Positions 1-12,331 of a stretch of DNA of 64,000 nt are shown one piece after another. Position 1 is the first letter of the stretch, and the number at the start of each line of letters is the position of its first letter. The position numbers and the translations under genes were made by a program. Location: the NCBI RefSeq assembly GCF_050948175.1, contig NC_135203.1:6019599-6083598 (forward strand), given 5' to 3'. The notes under the pieces are model-generated. The model saw only the letters and a list, made by a program, of their open reading frames with translations. It had not been told where the DNA came from and searched no databases. Origin of the DNA: Xylocopa sonorina. Lineage: Eukaryota; Arthropoda; Insecta; Hymenoptera; Apidae.

Positions 1-2300
1 CAGCAATCTGCATATGTTAACACGGAATGCACTCGTGGTGGTAAATATTGAATATTGATGTGCTTCTGAGGGACCATTTGCATAATTGCGTTTCACGTGC
101 TCTTTAACAGCTAAGAGCAATTTATTCCCGATGCGGTTGAGAGTAATTAATTTAGAAATTAAAACGATGCTTGCAATCGATCTTGCGCCTAACCGTTTAA
201 TTTTCTTGCACGCGTCTTCCGTTGATGCGTTCCTACGCGAAGGGAATTCCTCGTTCGACCGGGGTGCGAAGAGGGTCGATACGCGTTTCGAGGAACGCTG
301 AATATCTATCAGCCATCAACAGCTCGATATAAAATAAAGGTCCCGGGATATAAACTGGGATGCTATTCACCAGCAGCGAGGGACGCTTCGCCACGTCGTG
401 GCGCGTATCGATTTCTCGTACAATGGCACCAAATAAACCCCAATAAAGCGATCGAACGTGCGTCGGCACTTCTGCGAAGGTTTCGCAGTCCATGGGACGC
501 GCGCACCTGCTCCGCGCGATGCATCTAAAGTGGATAAACCGAGAGTTCCACACGCGGGGCCTCGGTGTAACAAATGTAACAGAATTGCGGCGGCTCTCCG
601 GACGGGAAAAACATCGGCGCGTTCGTCGTGTACCTACGGACAAAAGAACTTTAGAAACTGTCCGCTATCACTTGTCCACTTGTATGTACACTTGGTTGCC
701 ATTTGTCACGTTGTTACGTAGCTACACTCGTCGAATGCAGCCGCGTCGCGCAAATGAACTGCCGAGCCAGGTTCGCCACATGCAAATATTTATCGCCAGG
801 TACGTTGTACATGGAAACACGTCAATTCCATTGACACCGTAGAAGCGTGATTCAATACGAGTGAAACGTTTCTATGTATTCTAAGATCGTGGATGAAAAT
901 GAAATTTTCTACGAGGAGACCAGGCAATGATAGAGATTACGCGATCGATCTTTGCACGATCGTATAATTCCAGACTTTTCGAAATTTCTTCTGCATCAGC
1001 ACAGCCACGACGAGGGATCCAGGTGAGGCTGTTCGAAGAGAAACGCGTCCGCGGGGCTAGAAGATAAACCAAACAAGGCGCAGAGGTCCGATAGCGTCCC
1101 TGGCCAACGATCGACGGGTTATCTTAATGGCGGGAAATATAAGAGTCGCGGGTCTCGTCCAGTTCGACGTGTCCATGCGCTCGCTGGAATGAGTTTTGCA
1201 CGATCGAACGATGCCAACGGGTTACTATAAATTAGCCGGCTTTACGATCGACCGATATTGAATAATACTAACAAGGGAACTATTGCGGCCATTTTACGCA
1301 CCTGACGGGGACGTGTTTACGGTGGTCATTAATTCGCGTATGTTACTTCGGGGTACCAATCAACCCCTATTCGTCTGAAGAGGTTGTTTCTCTTGCGAAC
1401 AGGCAACCTGCGTTTACGACCGCGTCGAGGATTCGCGAAGCTGTTCTTCCATCATGCCGAGGTTCATTTGTAACAATAAGGGTAGTTCGTTTCGACTTCC
1501 ATTAGCTTCAAACGAAATAGAACGTGATCTTCTAGCGCATTTCAATTCCATCAATCTACTTGTCACCACATTCTCGCTATTAATTTCTGGTCAGCATTTC
1601 TGGTCGGGATTTCGAGCACAAGTGGCTCGACACACCTTGAAACGATTAACTAACGATACCCAGAGACGCATCGCGACGCGGTCTCCTTGATCCCTAAAAC
1701 GTGAACGAAAAATGTCGAGCGGGAGGGGTCGACGCGGTACCAAGGGGCAACCTCGTGGCCACCGCTTTCCTCGATAAATTCCAAGGCTCACGGGCCTAAT
1801 TGAAACAACGATCCGCCGTCAGGGCGATAATTCAACTGGCGCGGAACCGCCGGCACGGGAATACCTTATTCGCAGTTCCGCGCAATTAACTTGTACTCCT
1901 GGTGCGCTTTCCACCGAACCGTTACGAGACTTACTGCTCGAATCGCGCGTACTTACGGAAACAAACGGCCGCATACGTTAGAGCTTGGGTAGATGAACAT
2001 CTCCTCGGCTTCGTTCGCTTCGACGTTCGCCTGGCCTGGCCGGGCCGCATCGCGAGGACGAAGAGGGGAAACGGTGAATCGAAAGGCAGAAACGGAGAGG
2101 GCCAGAAGAGGGTGCTGCCGTGTACGGAGGCCCGTATCTCGATAGTATGCAGATGCGAGGTGCGAGCAGTTCGTTTTCACGGGTTGACAACCGCTCGATT
2201 TAATAGCGCTCGCTCTCGCGCTCCCTTTCTCTTTCTCTTTCTCCTCAGCCGCGGCGCGAAACCGCGCTGGCTGCGTGCACGCGCGTGCAGCTGGTGGAGA
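1..2300. other. Noncoding, no gene recognised
   Basis: Open frames here are under 140 codons, overlap on opposite strands and match no family I know. Apart from the hairpin at 1839-1883 I see only unremarkable CpG-rich sequence. Confidence 0.6.
1839..1883. other. Hairpin with two stems
   Basis: GCGCGGAAC (1839-1847) pairs perfectly with GTTCCGCGC (1875-1883). Inside it GAATA-CCT-TATTC forms a second stem. Roughly 45 nt in all. Confidence 0.35.
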
Positions 2301-2330
2301 ACGCGCGTCCAATAGATCCGCTATCTGGTG

Positions 2331-2430
2331 GAAACGAATCGACCGGGCCGATGCATCATTTGCCGCGGCCAGCGCTAAACTTGCGGCTCAATTATCGGTT
2401 ACACGCGTGTGCGTGCTCGCGGCCCCGTAA
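2331..2430 (+). repeat. Four-copy dispersed element, copy 1
   Basis: Ordered blocks: GAAACGAATCGACCGGGCCG, then CATCATTTG, then CTAAACTTGCGGCTCAATTA, then an alternating GT/CG tail (ACACGCGTGTGCGTG). The 24 bases between CATCATTTG and CTCAATTA match the spacing in copy 2. Upstream, CGCTATCTGGTG matches the GATATCCGATG and CGTATCCAGGG of copies 4 and 2, so the unit may start about 20 bases earlier. I do not recognise the family. Confidence 0.7.
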
Positions 2431-3262
2431 GGAACGTGTCGCGTGTGGTCGCGCCACCGCCAACGCGGGAAAACGGTCCGCCGTTCCGTTTACGGGAAAC
2501 AACACCTCGAACCTTTTCTTCCGTGACTAATATCGTGTGAAACGATTGTTCGATTTTCTACCGCGCCTGCTGGATCTATGGCGTCGATCCGACGGTCGAT
2601 TTAGTCGCGAATCGTTCAGAGGAACCGATGGTAATCGACTCTTCCCTAGCAAAATAATTTCCTGTCGATTTGCGTCAGTTATTACGTGACATCCTGTGGG
2701 TATACACGGGACGTCGCGATGTATATTAACTCGAATTAAATCGCACCGAGGAAAAGTAGTTCGCACGCAGGTTTCCCACAAACTGTATCCTGGAAGAGGA
2801 GTATCAATGTATCGAGTGGCGTAAAAATAATTGATAAAAGGGCGCCTCGAGTGGCAACTTTGAATTCCCGAACGGTAGCCTGTATTATTTTAAACGATTG
2901 CCTCGATGATGAATGTTATCGCTGTACGGGTAATGACTGTCATTTCGAGTCATCATACGCGGGCCGCACACTCGTTAGCCACCCCTTCGCCGTTACTCAC
3001 CGCTGTTTAAACGTAGAATTCACGGCTACGGCCGCATTTATCGCGCAACTTATCCGGTAAAGTGAAATCCGTGTTTCACTATAATGGCTACCATTATCCA
3101 GTCGCGGAGAAAAATCACGCGGATCGTAATAATCTCTTTGCTAATGCATAATACATTACGGGTAACCCCGGCTAGGGCGCCTGTTCGCGAAGTTGGTTAA
3201 GCAAAAGTTGCGCCAACGGACCCGCGCGAAGTTTCGCGGTCTGGGTAACCGGGATGAAAACG

Positions 3263-3280
3263 AAAAAAAAAAAAAAAAAA
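3263..3280 (+). repeat. Poly-A tract
   Basis: Eighteen consecutive A. No retroelement body or target-site duplication is recognisable upstream. Confidence 0.9.
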
Positions 3281-3985
3281 GAAGGGGCTGACCGTGGATA
3301 TAGTCGAACCAGTTCGCGCGTTGTCACATTAGGTGTTAAATCTATGGCTCGTCTGTTAAACGGACGCGTATGCACGCGTGCGTTGTTGCATTTGCATACC
3401 GTATTTGCATATTGACTCGGTAGCGAGCGAGGAAAATCTCTTAACGAGATGACAAATTAAGCGTTTATCGCTGCGGTCAGCTCGATGAGACTCTTTAACG
3501 TTTCAGAAAACAGCGCCACTTAACCGCGGATCCTTCGAAATAATTGCCAACGGTTTCGAATCATTTTTCAAGCACCACCGTTCGTTGCCACGGGAAATAT
3601 TTCGTCGTTTATACGTAGAATTATCGGTGGGTGAAATTTCGCGGGAGCAGAAAACTCGCTGAGCAACGTTCGGTCCATTTGTTTTTTTTTTAAATTCTAT
3701 TTCTGCCTGCGTGTCCCGATTCTTATCACCCCCCATATATATCCACGCCATTATATGGATCGATGGCTTATAATCGACGATTATATCCTGCCGATCTCGA
3801 CGCCCTTGTGTCACACTTGTCTAGAGCCGGTGATTTAACATAATTATCGCGTTTCCCGTGGATAACGAAGATAACAATCTTGTTTGCGAGCCATTAATAA
3901 ACCCGAGGAATGTAATTCCCCGTGGCTGGGCTTCGGTAGGAGGTGAAGTACAGGGTGGCGCACTCGCTTTGACACGTATCCAGGG

Positions 3986-4080
3986 GAAATGAATCGGCCG
4001 ACCGACACACCATTTGTCGCGTCGGTTCACGAGCTTGCGGCTCAATTATACGCGAGACGTGTACGCGTGTACGGTCGTGC
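3986..4080 (+). repeat. Four-copy dispersed element, copy 2
   Basis: Same block order as copy 1: GAAATGAATCGGCCGACCGA, CACCATTTGTCGCG, AGCTTGCGGCTCAATTATA, then a GT/CG-rich tail (GTGTACGCGTGTACGG). The block CTTGCGGCTCAATTA is identical to copy 1 over 15 bases. It lies about 1,655 bp after copy 1 in the same orientation. Confidence 0.7.
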
Positions 4081-4339
4081 GCTTGTGATAATGGCGTGTC
4101 AGAGCATGAAGACGCAGCTGTTGGCCGGGAAACTTGCAAGAACCTTGAGAAATGATATCTACCCCGGCAAGTTTCAATCACTTCGCTAGGTAGCTCGCCT
4201 GGAATGTACATAAATATTCAATTAATATTTCCTATTTCTATTATATCGGCGTCACGGATGACGTCGTGATTTATGCCTCGTGTCGTACGGTCTACATCGA
4301 TCTTATGCATATTTTAGCCGCTCCAACTACCGTTTGATT

Positions 4340-4367
4340 AAAAAAAGAAAAAAAAAAAAAAGAAAAA
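4340..4367 (+). repeat. A-rich tract
   Basis: Twenty-eight bases of A interrupted by G, between copies 2 and 3 of the dispersed element. Confidence 0.9.
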
Positions 4368-4759
4368 TCCCTTCGACTCGATGACAAATATATTTCATTA
4401 CAGCAGAATTGAAATCGGTGCCACGAATTATAATATTTATAACTGTTCCGTTAGGACACCATTGCGCTACGCGGAGTTAAGAATGACAGTTCCATGGAGC
4501 AGTGATCGATACCGAAATAAATTGCACGGATGCACTGAGTGCACACAGCGCGACCGAACGGAGCGCATAAATTTCTCTTATTGAACGAGACAAAACCGTC
4601 CGTGACAGATTTACCGTTTTCCAATAGCGACATGGAATTGCATCAAATACTTATTTATTACGGTAATTTCTTGTCACCGCGAAATTTACACGTGATATTT
4701 TCCCACTGCCCGGATCAAGTTACTCGTCCGCGCTATTTAGCATGTTCGACGCGCGAGTA

Positions 4760-4855
4760 GAAACGTATCGCTCGATCTATACATCATTTGTCGTCGAGTC
4801 GTTAAACTTACGACTTAATTACACCACAGCCGAGTCGGTCGCGTGCACGCGCGGC
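4760..4855 (+). repeat. Four-copy dispersed element, copy 3
   Basis: The most diverged in its first block (GAAACGTATCGCTCGATCTA), but it keeps CATCATTTGTCG and TTAAACTTACGACTTAATTA, followed by CGCGTGCACGCGCGG. Its spacing between blocks is 23 bases, against 24 in copies 1 and 2. It lies 774 bp after copy 2. A 144-codon open frame from 4742 runs through it, but I see no sign that the frame is coding. Confidence 0.6.
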
Positions 4856-5674
4856 GCAGAAGTTGCGTTCACGCGGCCGTCTATCAGCTGCGCGGCGGAA
4901 AGTTTAACGAGAAAACAGTGGAATTATAAATTTGTACGCGACAATACGCGTTACACGAAAATTGTCCAAATTCACGCTCGGCTCGCTCTCGTTGTTGTAA
5001 TCGCGAACGCTGAAACGCGAGTTGTGTTTCGCGTTCGAGATGTTAAACAGTTTGACCACGGCTTATTGCGTGCAGCTTTCCCCGTCCTCCAGGTTTTCGC
5101 AATGTTCCACAAGCTAGGCTTTAACGAAACGTTTAAATTCATTTTCTGCGCGCAAATATTCGTGAAAATAATTTGAAACTCTGTAATTCCGAGCAGAGCT
5201 GCCTATTTCTATTCTACTTACAGACGCTTATACCTTTTCGCACGGCGGTAACGTTTGTAATTTTACATGACTATCAAACACCGTGATTCGCGTAAAAACT
5301 GTTTAAATTCCACTTCCAGTTGGACCCTCTCGACGCCATTTTCTCCGCGGATTCTGTCAGCGTCAGACATCGCTACTGATTCCTCGCTAGTCAGACAACA
5401 GTCAGACTGTTCTACTTGCTTCGACCTGTTCGCACTGACGCGTCCCATCGCGTTTACAAAATCACGGGGCGTAACGAATTTTTAGCATTATCGTTGGCCT
5501 GGATCGACTCACGGTTTCGTGCTGTACGTCCCGGCAACGACAATAATTTAACACCCACGCCACCTTCTGAAATTCAGCCGCGCGAAAATGTAATATATGC
5601 GCGCGTGCATGAGCGGACCGCGTATTCCAGCCAGCGTGGCGATGGGACGCGTTCACCGCGGCCGATATCCGATG

Positions 5675-5770
5675 GAAACGAATCGGCCGGCCGATACATC
5701 ATTTGTCCTGTTAAACGTGTGACTCAATTATCGAACGACGATGTGTGCGTGCGTGCGTGCGCCCGCGAGC
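5675..5770 (+). repeat. Four-copy dispersed element, copy 4
   Basis: GAAACGAATCGGCCGGCCGA, CATCATTTGTC, GTTAAACGTGTGACTCAATTA, then GTGTGCGTGCGTGCGTGC. It is seven bases shorter between the middle blocks than copies 1 and 2, and the third block is partly diverged. It lies 915 bp after copy 3 in the same orientation. Confidence 0.65.
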
Positions 5771-6706
5771 ACCGAGGAGCCAGGTAAAAGCGGCTATAAA
5801 ACAGGGTAAAGCCTCGTTCACGTTAGTGGAGTTGCCTGGCCTCGACTCGTTTAAGATCGATGCAACTTTGTTCGTTTGTATCTGCAGTTTATTCGGCTTC
5901 GAGTAGCTTCTCGAGCTTGAAACGAAGTAAAGATATCTTTACCTCTAATCGTTTTGGAACACAAATCGAGCAGTGTGAATTTACGTGCAAATATAAAGAG
6001 GATTTAGAAATCTCTCAGAATTTATGAAACGCTCCGTGGATGAATGGAAATATGAGAGACCTGATCTATGGGGGAACAAATAAATTTCTTTGCAAGGATC
6101 GTTTCCTTCGTTACAAGTTTGAGGAAACTTAGGATTGATTGGAATCGTTAATCGTTGACTCGTACTACTGAACGAGTACAAAGTTGAAGTACAGCTACTC
6201 GAAGTAAACTGGCTCTCGTAGTGTGAACGAGACTTAAGAGCCGTCTTCGACCGCTAACCAGTCGGTTAGTTAACGCCTCAGATTCGCCGGCGATACTCCC
6301 GTGGCGTCCCGCCGCGTTCGAACGGTTATGGCACCTCCGCGGACGAACAGTAATTACCCTAACGCGTTAAGTTCGTTTGTGTTAATCGCCTTTTCGGGGC
6401 GATCGAACGTGTTCGCCTTGCCCACGGTAATCTGCCCCTGGTGATTCTTCTTTCGCACGCGTTTCGCGAACTCGAGGGTCGAGGAGGTGCCCGGGGCCTC
6501 GCTCGACCGGATGAATTAGGATCTCCGAGGCGTCACGCGGTCTTTGGGTCCATTGGGGTGACTTATGAGCCTGGGTGCTCTTTTGGTTCCACCTCCGTGC
6601 GGTTTTAAATCTTAGTCGAAATGGGCGAACCGAGTGTATCGTGGTTTAAAAAAGGATGATGAGATTAATTGAGTTATCAGCAGGGTTGATGCGCGCGTTC
6701 TTCTTT

Positions 6707-6723
6707 TCTCTCTCTCTCTCTTC
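6707..6723 (+). repeat. (TC)n microsatellite
   Basis: A TCTC repeat of about 17 bases. Confidence 0.85.
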
Positions 6724-7311
6724 GTTTAAGTTCTTAGAAATTGGAAAGATACGCCGCGCGAGATGGGAAGTCGGATGGTAGTTATTGACCGGGAGACGAA
6801 ATAACGAAGGGGCCCTTAATAATCATCGCGTGGATCGGTGCCTGGAAAATTCTTTGACCCGTAGCTGGCAATAGCACACGCTGGTAGCTAAAATATGTTA
6901 TTACCCGCCGTTCAGCGGAATTATTTTAATACAACTTGCAATTCATCTCTGACATTATAACCTTCATCGGTAGAAAACTGCTGTTAATAACCGTCTGGCG
7001 AGGCACTTTTACAAATTAAAATAGCCTCCCCACCGGGACACATTCCGCTTCATCATTTCTCACCGTCTGGCGACAAAAACGTTCGCCAGTCTCTTTCAGT
7101 GAATAATTGTACAGCGAAATTAATTTCACCGTAAAACTACTTAATTTCCAGGAAAAAAAAAGTTTCGCCTATCCCCGCGTAGATGGATTCATTATCTCCG
7201 CGTTGCCGGACGTGAATGAAAGAGCTGCTCCGTGAGCTTATTCCATGAATATTCTATACCCACCAAAACAACCAATACCGGTTGGTTCAACGCACGGGAT
7301 ACATCGTAGAC

Positions 7312-7366
7312 GAAAAGAGAGAGAAAGAGAGAAAGAGTGGGGGAGGGAGGAGATAGAAAAAAAAAA
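7312..7366 (+). repeat. GA-rich and A-rich low complexity
   Basis: GAGAAAGAGAG units, then GGGAGGGAGGAG, then poly-A. Confidence 0.85.
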
Positions 7367-7882
7367 CACGAGCACGTCGTTACGTAGCGGTGCGTCATTT
7401 GTCAGCGTTCCATCGCGTAACGAATGGCGAATCAACGGGGACTTGACCATCGAAACGGCACCGATTTGTCAAAGGAAGACACGCGGAACGAGCCGGCTAG
7501 TGGTAATTTAGGAATAGTGTTCGCGGTCGCTGCTCGACACGTGTAAGCCCGATGTCTTCGAGGCGTCGTGTCGATCGTGAAACGAACGAGCAAGCCCGCC
7601 GCGCGAAACGGCCCGTACGAAAAGTTCGCCCACGGGGTCCAACGAGAGCAAGGTCGCTCGTTTGCATTCGCGCGAGCGATCACCAGCCGGTTGACTCCAG
7701 CTATTTACATACATATGGATACGTCGAAATCGCGTTAAGAGCCGCGGCGGACGCGTGTAAATGTTAATGACCACGGGTAGCCTTGGCTCGGTCTTCCACA
7801 TTCCCCGATCCTGTACCGTTTTGCTGTATCCGCTGGTTAACAGGCAGGCAAGAAAGCGAGGATCGCGAGGGGTAATGGAGAA

Positions 7883-7911
7883 CGAGAGAGAGAGGGAGAG
7901 AGGAGGCGGAG
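7883..7911 (+). repeat. (GA)n microsatellite
   Basis: Impure GAGAGAGAGGGAGAGAGG repeat. Confidence 0.85.
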
Positions 7912-9918
7912 GGCCAGTTAGCCGAGAGTCGCTCAAGTAGAACGAAGAGACGGTGTACGCGGCAGGGAGGGAAGATGGTAGGGGGTAAAGAGAGCGAGAG
8001 CAGAACGCTTCGAGGCACGGGAGCCACTTTTTCTCGACTTAGCACATTTTTCAATGCCCGTTGACAGCTATCCGACCTTCTTTCTCGTGTACACCGTCTC
8101 GTCTACCGAGCCGCGACGCGTTTCTACTTCTTCTTCGTGGCTGGCTTCTCCGACTCCTGTCGGTTCGCCACCTTCTGTTACCGTCCCAGTGGACGCGCTC
8201 CGAGCCCCGCGTCTTCCAGGCGGCCGACGACGGTCGAGTAGCTTCCAGGCGAGGATACCAGAAAACCGTGAGACCGCGTCGCGGCGACCACCATAATTTG
8301 TTACTTTCGTACAGGTATGCCGAACTCATTGAACACGTCGCATCCATTCTCGCCGGTGTCTCGGTCGAATTGCGCGATTAGATGTCGATCGACTGAAAAA
8401 TGGCTTCCCCGGGGGGTGAGAAACGACTGGTTACCTATCGAGAGTTTAACAGGGTCGAATCTAAAGAGGCGAGAAGTCATAAACGAGATCTGTATCTAGG
8501 GGCAGGGGTTGCGATGCCCGAAGTAACAAAAGATACTTTTTCTCCAGTCGAATGGCAGCTCGCAGGAAATAGGGCTATATATCTGTCCCTGGAGACTATT
8601 GTTACAACGCTATAAACCGACTGCAACAATGCAACGTCGTTACGTGTTGTCTAAAGTCTTCGATGCTATTCCTCTCCTTCGCGTAGCGTTGCGAGGGTGA
8701 GCGAGGGGTGGAAGCGTCTTAAGCGCATATCGATCAGATTTCTCGCGCGAGGGTACCCATGTAACGACGATGAACGAGTCCCTTGCTGACGGACGACGAG
8801 GAAGTCCACGACGAGGGAAGCTCGGGTGCGGGAAAAATAGTGGACGGTCGGAAAAGGAGCAAGAGAACGCAACGGACAGCCTGAGGTGGACGATACGGAA
8901 CGCGCGGCAAGACGGAAAGGGAGAAAGAGCCTGGATTTCCTTTGACACTCGCTCGAAGGTGCACCTTCATGACTACCAAGCGTGGACTGGTTGCAAGTAA
9001 GCGCGGAAAGGTGCGCCAGGGAGAGACGCGGAGCGCGAGGGGGTGGGTGCTAATGAAAATGTATCGAGGCAGGAAGTCACGGGCCGAGTGACCCCTAAGG
9101 GTTCACCTGGCATCAGTTGTTCGGAGCCAAGTACGGTCCCTGGCTCAGCCGATCCCTTCCCCCCTGCGACTTCGCTCCACGGTTCTCGCTCGTTTCTTCT
9201 TCTCCCACACTGTTTTCTCGTCCTCGCGAGTCGTATCCTCCCGTCCCTGGTATTACGGGGGGAGTCGAGCCGCATCGGAGACCTCGGATATATCCCGAAG
9301 GTGGTTACCCGGTCGGTGTTTCAGCGGGAGGATACCGTGCCGAGGCAAAGCAGCCACGGCCACCGCGCTATCTACCATCTGGCATAAATCAACTCAATGC
9401 TCGACTCTTAGAGAGCTTCGCCCTCCTCTAAGTCCATATCGCCTGCCTTCCTTCGCTCTCTTATCCTTATACCCACTCCTTCTCCCTACCCCGTCGACGT
9501 ATTCCCAGGGGAGGCTGGTATCCCTGGCCAATCTGCCGATTATTAATTCAACTCGACTCTTTCCACCCTGCGCTCGCGTGCACCCTGCGAACGCAACGCA
9601 ACGCGCTCGCGTCCAGCATCTCTGGCTCGGTTTCCCTTTGTCTCGTGTGTTCAGCGTTCGCATTCCACCGTTCCGCAGAGTTCCCGTGAAATCAGTCTGA
9701 TCGTCGATGAGAGGTCCGCGATCCCGTTCCGTTTACACCTCGGGATGGCCGAGTGGGACGAAACCGTGGCGTTCTCACCGCGGGTAGAAACATCGTCGTA
9801 TGAGAATCGACGTAGAACGAGAGGAGTCACGGTGTTTGCTCGCTGGCGGGTTCGCAGCTGTATACTTTGTACCCACCGAGATACCTCGATAGGAGGCACA
9901 CCGCGGCGGTACACCTAC

Positions 9919-9953
9919 TCCTCCTCCTCCTCGTCCTCCTCTTCTTTCTTCTT
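9919..9953 (+). repeat. (TCC)n microsatellite
   Basis: TCC/TCT triplets. They give a poly-Ser run in one frame, the likely reason for a long open frame there. Confidence 0.9.
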
Positions 9954-11124
9954 CACTTCGACTGCTCGCTACCTGGTTGCGAAGATCCTACGAAGGAGAT
10001 CAGGGCAGAACGGGCGTAACAAAGGGTTCGAGCATCGTCGTACACTACGTACACAGAGAGGATCGGTGGCAGAAGGAGAAGAACGGCCAGTGGTAAATAC
10101 TGGCGTGTGTATAGCGCGGAGCGTGTTATACCGACCGGCCGGGGTATCGTCTTATCGTGGCGCAAGGGGGAAAACTAGATCCCTCGCGTACCCGAAAGGT
10201 GATAAATCTAACGAGCCACGGGGCAAGACTCATGGCTCTAACTCGTATGATTCACGATCACGCGTGCATGCGTGTGCATGAAACCATATCCGGCACACCG
10301 TGGAACCCATCCCGATCCGCGCCGGATCGTGATTCCTCTTTTTAAGGGCGGATGATAGCGTACACGCGAGACCGGGCACAGCAGAGATGACGAACGCCGA
10401 GATTCCTCTGAAATTGTTACAACGATTCCACGCCGTGGATACGCTAGCATTGTGGGAACCGTGCAGTCCGAGTTCTGTCTTCGAGTTCGTTCGTGGTGCA
10501 ACGATACGGAGAGCCTGAGTCTCTGTGCTCGAATAAATTGTAATCGTTGTTCGAAAAACGGGCGGAAAATGTTCAGTTACTAGAATCGCACGCTACGTAA
10601 CGCATAAAATGAGATGCAGGCTGTTTCGCAAACTCCTCGCGCTACAAAAGATACCATCTAGCAACGGTGTCGTAAAAACACGTTGCGCAACGGCGTTACA
10701 GAAAAAAAAGAGAACCCAAAAGAAGTTCGTTACGCAACAATGTCTCAGCCTACGGTGTAGAATCCGGCTTTAGTCGCGGGAGGGTATCGGCAAAGTCCCG
10801 GGGCCGGTAACAAGAACAGCCGAATGTTTCGAAACACGATACAAGTCGCATGTAAAACGTACTAAAGGCGAATTCCGCGGACCGTGGCGGCGGCCTGTTC
10901 AAGCCTGGGCACCGAAAATGTTTTCTGCATCCTCAGAACGCGGCTGGTACGCTCTATCGGGGATGGCACCGGCGTCCATACCGCTCTCGAGCTCCAACGA
11001 TGGTATCGAGAGCGAGGTAAAAATCACGCACGAGTAAATCAGTCGCCTGTCGTTTGCATCCTTCGATCTCCGTGGAAAGGAATGGGGGCTGCAGCGTGCC
11101 AGCCGCGAATACCAAGACGGAGGT

Positions 11125-11147
11125 AGAGAGAGAGAGAGAGAGAGAGA
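11125..11147 (+). repeat. (AG)n microsatellite
   Basis: Pure AG repeat of about 23 bases. Confidence 0.9.
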
Positions 11148-11927
11148 TGAAAGTCGTACGGGGGCCGGTGGCAGGCAGAATTTAAGCAAGTTTTTGCCTC
11201 GAACGAAGGCCCTGTCAATGCGGATGATTAGTGCGCGCGAAAATGGAACAAGACACCATGAGACAAGAGGCAGCCCCTTCCTCTTCTCTCCACACCTTGG
11301 CCACCATTTGTTATACGAGGCCCGTACGAAACACGACGACGGCAATGATGCATGGCGGAGATATTGGCTACGGCCGAAACATCTTTCGAACGTGAGCTAA
11401 GGCGCTGGTACCTGTGTACGAGGAGGGTTGCCTCGGTGTGTGCAACGGCAGCCGCGGCCAGGATTGTCGGACCATGCGGATATCACCGGTGGACACGGAT
11501 ATCCAGCGAGAGGAACAGCTTTTAGGAAAGCCAGCCGACTACCTGCGTTCCTTTACACCTGGCTGGGAATCGTTCGAATTAATGGGATACAAATGACGGT
11601 GCTGTCCAACGGATTTGCCAGGATGACGAATGGCCGGGAGTTTTGTATAATCACCGTGCAACGCTCGATGTCGTTTAAATCAGCCTGTTGGTAATTCGAT
11701 AAAGATTGGCGAGCGCGGTAAGGAACGTTATCCTATGCTAACGATACTTATCATCGAGTGGCAAAACACCGCGGACGTATCTCATGCGTCTAATTACATT
11801 TTCGAACATATTATTGGTATTATCTCATAGGCGGTCAGGCTATGCGCTAGGAGCCTTCTAATTTTCCGTTCGCCGGAAAATAACATGCTGTCGTCGCGTG
11901 ATGAATGAAAAATAGAGCGAACGGGTT

Positions 11928-11942
11928 GCGCGCGCGCGCGCG
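11928..11942 (+). repeat. (GC)n tract
   Basis: Fifteen bases of alternating GC, a Z-DNA-prone sequence in an otherwise ordinary region. Confidence 0.85.
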
Positions 11943-12263
11943 AGTTACGAAACGTCAGGTGGTATCGAGCCCGTTGCGCCAGGAATTCGGCCGATTTATT
12001 CTTAACTGTCCGCTTACGAAATGATATTTAATTAAACTCGCGTAATTTATGATATACCCGGCTGCCCGTTCCGGATCGATCATTATCGGGGAAGCCCGTT
12101 ACGGTCTCTATCCTGTAACGGCGATAGGAAAGGACGGACGTTCCGCGGAATGCTTTTGTTATGGGACTTTTGTTGTCGCTTCAGGGACGAGAAGGCTCAG
12201 ACCGAAAGGAGGACGTAATTTTCTCTGAGACAAGGCGGCCGTTGCGCTAGGCGAAATGAATTC

Positions 12264-12331
12264 TAATTACGCGTGACGCCTTCGGGCGATTAGCGCCCGT
12301 TGTAATTACACCGGCGCACCGTGTCGCCGGT
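12264..12331. other. Nested hairpin cluster
   Basis: An outer stem TAATTAC (12264-12270) with GTAATTA (12302-12308) encloses a perfect CGGGCG-ATTAG-CGCCCG hairpin (12283-12299). A second hairpin, ACCGGCG/CGCCGGT (12310-12331), follows directly. Three uninterrupted stems in 68 bases could be a small structured RNA or a set of dyad binding sites. TAATTA cores are also homeodomain-type sites. Confidence 0.4.

Larger units (their letters stand above)
5790..12260. other. Noncoding, no gene recognised
   Basis: An AT-richer patch lies at 5,940-6,180. From 7,300 to 10,400 there is marked purine/pyrimidine asymmetry with several microsatellites, which generates many Ser/Arg/Pro-rich open frames. None shows a domain or a splice-consistent exon. 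Confidence 0.6.

Noticed and set aside
2851..3060. Cys-rich open frame between copies 1 and 2
   Set aside because: No ATG in the frame, no signal peptide and no repeated cysteine spacing.
4742..5176. ATG-initiated 144-codon frame over copy 3 of the dispersed element
   Set aside because: The other copies do not keep the frame and the sequence matches no family. Most likely chance.
9240..9390. Pro/Gly/Tyr-rich reading that resembles a cuticle or matrix protein exon
   Set aside because: No conserved cuticle motif, an overlapping equally long frame, and no convincing splice pair.
9745..10281. Plus-strand open frame of 178 codons
   Set aside because: Contains a poly-Ser run from the TCC microsatellite and otherwise Arg/Ser-rich sequence. 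No known domain.
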